Below, piece after piece: positions 61,005-64,000 of a stretch of DNA of 64,000 bases. Made by a program: the position numbers and the translations under genes. Every line of letters begins with the position of its first letter. Positions within the stretch are counted from its first letter, which is position 1. This stretch comes from Albirhodobacter sp042466415 (lineage in GTDB: Bacteria; Pseudomonadota; Alphaproteobacteria; Rhodobacterales; Rhodobacteraceae): contig NZ_JAXHCH010000002.1 in NCBI RefSeq assembly GCF_042466415.1, positions 248,001 through 312,000 of the forward strand. The letters run 5' to 3'. The notes beneath the pieces were generated by a model. The model ran no database searches, was not told where the DNA came from, and worked only from the letters and a program-made list of their open reading frames with translations.

Positions 61005-62675
61005 ATGACGGCGGATTATGTGATTGTAGGGGCGGGCTCGGGCGGGTCGGCGGTGGCGTTCCGGCTGGCGGAAGCGGGCAAGAAAGTCATCGTGATCGAG
61101 CACGGCGGTACGGATGCCGGTCCTTTCATTCAGATGCCCGCGGCGCTCTCCTACCCGATGAATATGAAGATGTACGATTGGGGCATGTCGTCCGAACCCG
61201 AGGCTGGCCTCGGCGGGCGTGAGTTGGTAACGCCGCGCGGCAAGGTGGTGGGGGGGTCATCCTCGATCAACGGGATGGTCTATGTTCGCGGCCATGCCAA
61301 AGATTTCGATCATTGGTCTGAGGCGGGCGCGCAAGGGTGGGCTTACGCGGATGTGTTGCCCTATTTCAAACGTATGGAAAACTGGCACGGCGCCGAGGAC
61401 GCGGCGCAAGATCCGCAGGCCGACCCCGCGTTTCGGGGCACGGACGGGCCCTTGCATATCTCGCGCGGGCCACGGAAAAATCCTCTGTTCTCCGCCTTTA
61501 TCAAGGCGGGCGAACAGGCGGGTTACGCATTGACTGGCGATTACAACGGTCGGCAGCAAGAAGGTTTTGGCCCGATGGAGGCCACGATCCACAAGGGCGA
61601 GCGCTGGTCAGCGGCGAAAGCCTATCTTCGTCCGGCGATTGCAACGGGCCATTGCGAGTTGCTGCGCGGTTTGGCGCGGAAAGTGGTCTTTGAAGAGGGG
61701 CGCGCCATCGGGGTTGAGGTTGAGCGCGGCGGAAAGATTGAGATGATCCGCGCGAATGTTGAGGTCATCCTTGCGGCGTCATCTCTCAACACGCCTAAGC
61801 TTTTGATGTTGTCGGGTGTTGGCCCCGCGGACCATCTGCGCGCGCATGGCATTGACGTCGTCGCGGATCGTGCGGGCGTAGGCGCTAACCTTCAAGATCA
61901 TCTTGAGGTCTATTTCCAATATGCGGCCAAGCAGCCGATAACGCTGTATAAATATTGGAACCTCGCAGGAAAGGCGCTGATTGGCGCGCAATGGCTGTTA
62001 ACAAAAACCGGCCTTGGCACATCAAACCAATTCGAGGCATGTGCCTTTATTCGGTCGGGTAAGGGCGTGGAATATCCTGATATTCAGTATCACTTCTTGC
62101 CGATCGCGGTGCGTTATGACGGAAAAGCAGCCGCCGAGGGGCACGGCTTCCAAGCACATGTCGGGCCGATGCGATCAAAGTCGCGTGGCTCGGTCACGCT
62201 GCGCTCAAACGATCCCAAGGATAATCCGGTGATCCGATTTAACTATATGTCGCATCCCGATGACTGGGCCGAATTCCGCAAATGCATTCGCCTGACACGC
62301 GAGATTTTCGCCCAGCCCGCCATGGCCGAGCACGTAAAGTTCGAAATTCAGCCCGGCGCGGCGTTGCAAACCGATGACGAGATCGACAGCTTCATCCGTG
62401 CCCATGCCGAAAGCGCGTATCATCCCTGCGGAACGGCGCGGATGGGCGCGGCCTCCGATCCGATGGCGGTCGTTGATCCCGAAGGGCGGGTGATCGGCGT
62501 GCAGGGCCTGCGGGTGGCGGATAGTTCGATCTTCCCGCGCATCCCCAATGGCAACCTCAACGGGCCATCGATCATGGTGGGGGAGAAGATCGCCGACCAC
62601 ATCTTGGGTCGTCGGCTGCCGCCCGAAAACCTAGCGCCAAAGCTCGTTGAAAGCTGGGACTCCTCGCAACGGTAA
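61005..62675 (+). CDS. betA: Choline dehydrogenase BetA
   Basis: A 556-residue GMC oxidoreductase. Start at 61005 (MTADYVIVGAGSGGSAVAFRLAE), with the FAD dinucleotide motif at once; GMC signatures GGSSSINGMVYVRG (about 85) and NTPKLLMLSGVGP (about 260) and the catalytic His region AESAYHPCGTARMG (about 465) follow. It oxidises choline to betaine aldehyde (membrane-associated, FAD). Closes the bet operon, 73 bases after betB. Confidence 0.9.
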   Translation: MTADYVIVGAGSGGSAVAFRLAEAGKKVIVIEHGGTDAGPFIQMPAALSYPMNMKMYDWGMSSEPEAGLGGRELVTPRGKVVGGSSSINGMVYVRGHAKDFDHWSEAGAQGWAYADVLPYFKRMENWHGAEDAAQDPQADPAFRGTDGPLHISRGPRKNPLFSAFIKAGEQAGYALTGDYNGRQQEGFGPMEATIHKGERWSAAKAYLRPAIATGHCELLRGLARKVVFEEGRAIGVEVERGGKIEMIRANVEVILAASSLNTPKLLMLSGVGPADHLRAHGIDVVADRAGVGANLQDHLEVYFQYAAKQPITLYKYWNLAGKALIGAQWLLTKTGLGTSNQFEACAFIRSGKGVEYPDIQYHFLPIAVRYDGKAAAEGHGFQAHVGPMRSKSRGSVTLRSNDPKDNPVIRFNYMSHPDDWAEFRKCIRLTREIFAQPAMAEHVKFEIQPGAALQTDDEIDSFIRAHAESAYHPCGTARMGAASDPMAVVDPEGRVIGVQGLRVADSSIFPRIPNGNLNGPSIMVGEKIADHILGRRLPPENLAPKLVESWDSSQR

Positions 62676-62777
62676 TCGCAGCGTGTTCTAATTTTGTTCA
62701 CCTTGAGCGTGCATCGCGCTTGCCTCGCTTGCTTGCCTCCGTTACACGCGGTTTAGGCTAGGGCTTGGGGCAAATTT

Positions 62778-63482
62778 ATGGTGAACCACAATCTGATGTG
62801 GCGCTCTATGAGAGCGTCTCTCGCAATTTGCGCAGTTGCTATGGCTGTTTTCACGCCAGAGCCTGCGCGGGCGGTGATGATTTCGGGCGTTGCGCGGGTG
62901 ATTGACGGCGACACGCTTGACTTGGATGGAACCCGCGTTCGGCTTTTTGGTATCGATGCGCCCGAGCAGAACCAGACCTGTGCTGATGCTCGGGGAAAAC
63001 GGTGGGAGTGCGGTGCTTTCGCGACGCAAAGTTTGCGCGCACTCGTCCAAGGCCGAGTGAGTTGCGAGCCCGTTGAGATGGATCGCTACGGGCGCACAGT
63101 CGCGCGGTGTTTCAACGGCGCTCAGGATATCAACGCGCAAATGGTGGCGCAGGGCGCAGCCTTTGCCTACCGTAAATACTCCGATGATTACGTCATGCTT
63201 GAGGCGCGTGCGGAGCAACGCGGCGCGGGGCTGTGGTCTGGCGAGGCGGAGACGCCGGAGACGTTCCGCGCTCAAGCCCGCGCGGCAAGTCGCCGCGAGG
63301 CCGAGGAGCCGCCGCGTGCGGGATGCCGGATCAAGGGGAACATTTCCAATTCAGGCCGCATATATCACATGCCAAACCAAGCGTTCTACGCCGAGACCGC
63401 CATTAATGAAGCACGTGGCGAGCGTTGGTTTTGTTCCGCAGCAGAGGCGCGGGCGGCAGGATGGCGCGCAGCGAAACGATAG
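62778..63482 (+). CDS. Secreted thermonuclease-family protein with C-terminal extension
   Basis: A 234-residue protein with an N-terminal signal sequence (about 1-35, ARA-VM). The SNase domain (about 38-150) carries RVIDGDTLDLDGTRVRLFGIDAPE and the catalytic Arg/Glu region YGRTVARC. The C-terminal 50 residues (CRIKGNISNSGRIYHMP, TAINEARGERWFCSAAEA) resemble the small Cys/Trp-rich domain found at the end of some secreted nucleases. Degrades nucleic acids outside the cytoplasm, perhaps for phosphate or nitrogen. Confidence 0.83.
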   Translation: MVNHNLMWRSMRASLAICAVAMAVFTPEPARAVMISGVARVIDGDTLDLDGTRVRLFGIDAPEQNQTCADARGKRWECGAFATQSLRALVQGRVSCEPVEMDRYGRTVARCFNGAQDINAQMVAQGAAFAYRKYSDDYVMLEARAEQRGAGLWSGEAETPETFRAQARAASRREAEEPPRAGCRIKGNISNSGRIYHMPNQAFYAETAINEARGERWFCSAAEARAAGWRAAKR

Positions 63483-63563
63483 GCCGCCGCGCAGTTTGAT
63501 ACGTATCAAAGCGCGGCCGCGAGTCCTCGGCTAACCTCTCCCCATAACCAAGGGAGATACGAG

Positions 63564-63812
63564 ATGTCGAACACACCTCATGAATTGCACGAAGAATTCC
63601 CCGATCAGGCAGAAGCCATCCACGCGCTGAAGGAGCTTGATGCTCATTTCGCGCGGCTTGCCGCCGAGTATCATGAAATCAACCGTGCCGTGCACCGGGC
63701 CGAAACCAATATCGAGCCCATCGACCAATTTGCCGAGACCGAGCTGCGTAAAACCCGTGCGGCGTTGAAGGATCAGCTCGCGAAGATCCTTCACGAAGCT
63801 TCGGACGCATGA
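63564..63812 (+). CDS. YdcH-like (DUF465) small coiled-coil protein
   Basis: An 82-residue protein: EFPDQAEAIHALKELDAHFARLAAEYHEINRAVHRAE, then ETELRKTRAALKDQLAKILHEA. The two-helix coiled coil and the HELxEEFP start are the DUF465/YdcH hallmarks. Preceded by AAGGGAGA. Function unknown in the family. Confidence 0.87.
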   Translation: MSNTPHELHEEFPDQAEAIHALKELDAHFARLAAEYHEINRAVHRAETNIEPIDQFAETELRKTRAALKDQLAKILHEASDA

Positions 63813-63842
63813 GGCGCGAAAAATGCACGCATAAATAACGAT

Positions 63843-64000
63843 TTAGGCGATATTATAGGGCTGGATCCCGCGGTGGTCGGGGTCCAGCGTCAGGCGGTGC
63901 TCCAAGGGCGGAACCGACCTTTGGTGACAGTCTTTGCGCTCACAAATCCGGCATGAAATCCCGATGGGTTGATAGGCGCGCGGATTTCCCAATTCCAGAT
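63843..64000 (-). CDS. Partial gene: C-terminus of an acyl-CoA-type regulator
   Basis: Translating the minus strand from the right edge gives an open frame of 52 codons ending in TAA at 63845-63843. It contains YQPIGISCRICERKDCHQRS with three cysteines in a CxxCx4C pattern and ends HRGIQPYNIA. This is the C-terminus of the XRE/IrrE-type short-chain acyl-CoA regulators (PccR/ScfR class, DUF2083 domain). The rest lies outside the window. Confidence 0.75.
   Translation of the reverse strand, partial: LELGNPRAYQPIGISCRICERKDCHQRSVPPLEHRLTLDPDHRGIQPYNIA

Noticed and set aside
1..64000. tRNA, rRNA, CRISPR, insertion sequence or prophage
   Set aside because: None of the usual signatures (T-loop GTTCRA context with cloverleaf, spaced repeats, transposase or integrase motifs) were found.

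Overview
The window looks like chromosomal DNA of a marine alphaproteobacterium of the Roseobacter group (Rhodobacteraceae). This rests on moderately GC-rich codon use, two tripartite TRAP uptake systems, a choline/choline-O-sulfate cluster, an HWE-family sensor kinase, a Zur-type box in front of a CobW-family GTPase, and a C-terminal gene fragment of the short-chain acyl-CoA regulator type. No rRNA, tRNA, CRISPR array, insertion sequence or prophage was seen.

Layout. 1-3.6 kb: a small secreted protein convergent to a yjbH-yjbF exopolysaccharide pair. 3.8-12.6 kb: a catabolic operon on the minus strand (amidohydrolase, TRAP QMP, glutamine-synthetase-like ligase, aldehyde dehydrogenase, iron alcohol dehydrogenase) divergent from an RpiR regulator. 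Its logic is gamma-glutamylation of an amine or amino alcohol, oxidation, then deamidation. 12.5-14.1 kb: a small protein and a Zur-box-linked zinc GTPase. 14.2-23.3 kb: the most interesting block. A Gfo/Idh/MocA protein and a GntR regulator face an LLM monooxygenase, an aldo-keto reductase, a flavin reductase, TRAP QMP and a YeiH-type exporter. The three enzymes match the oxygenolytic sulfoquinovose (sulfo-SMO) set SmoC-SmoB-SmoA. The Gfo/Idh/MocA protein is a candidate NAD-dependent sulfoquinovosidase, and TRAP replaces the ABC importer.

23.4-25.7 kb: ECF sigma factor and anti-sigma factor divergent from an exported DUF4394 protein. 26-36 kb: housekeeping and stand-alone genes (GAPDH, Bax-inhibitor-1 family, LysR, quinone reductase, XRE regulator, HisN-like phosphatase, chemoreceptor, hydratase, PRC-barrel protein), with several unusual repeats and palindromes between them. 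36.5-54.2 kb: HWE kinase, CreA, BCCT transporter, DMT exporters, Lrp regulator, beta-barrel protein, guanine deaminase, MgtE, 5-FTHF cyclo-ligase, YmdB-like phosphoesterase, SLC13 permease, YebC, and an argP/argO pair.

54.3-62.7 kb: choXWV (choline ABC importer) divergent from betI-betC-betB-betA. Together these import choline or choline-O-sulfate, release sulfate and oxidise choline to glycine betaine. A dyad covering the -35 element of the betI promoter is the probable BetI operator. 62.8-64 kb: a secreted nuclease, a YdcH-like protein and the 3' end of an acyl-CoA regulator that runs off the right edge.

Two separate organosulfur routes (sulfoquinovose, choline-O-sulfate) and betaine-type transport suggest a cell that feeds on algal and plant-derived solutes. 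Gene functions are inferred from recognisable motifs and gene order; no database search was run.
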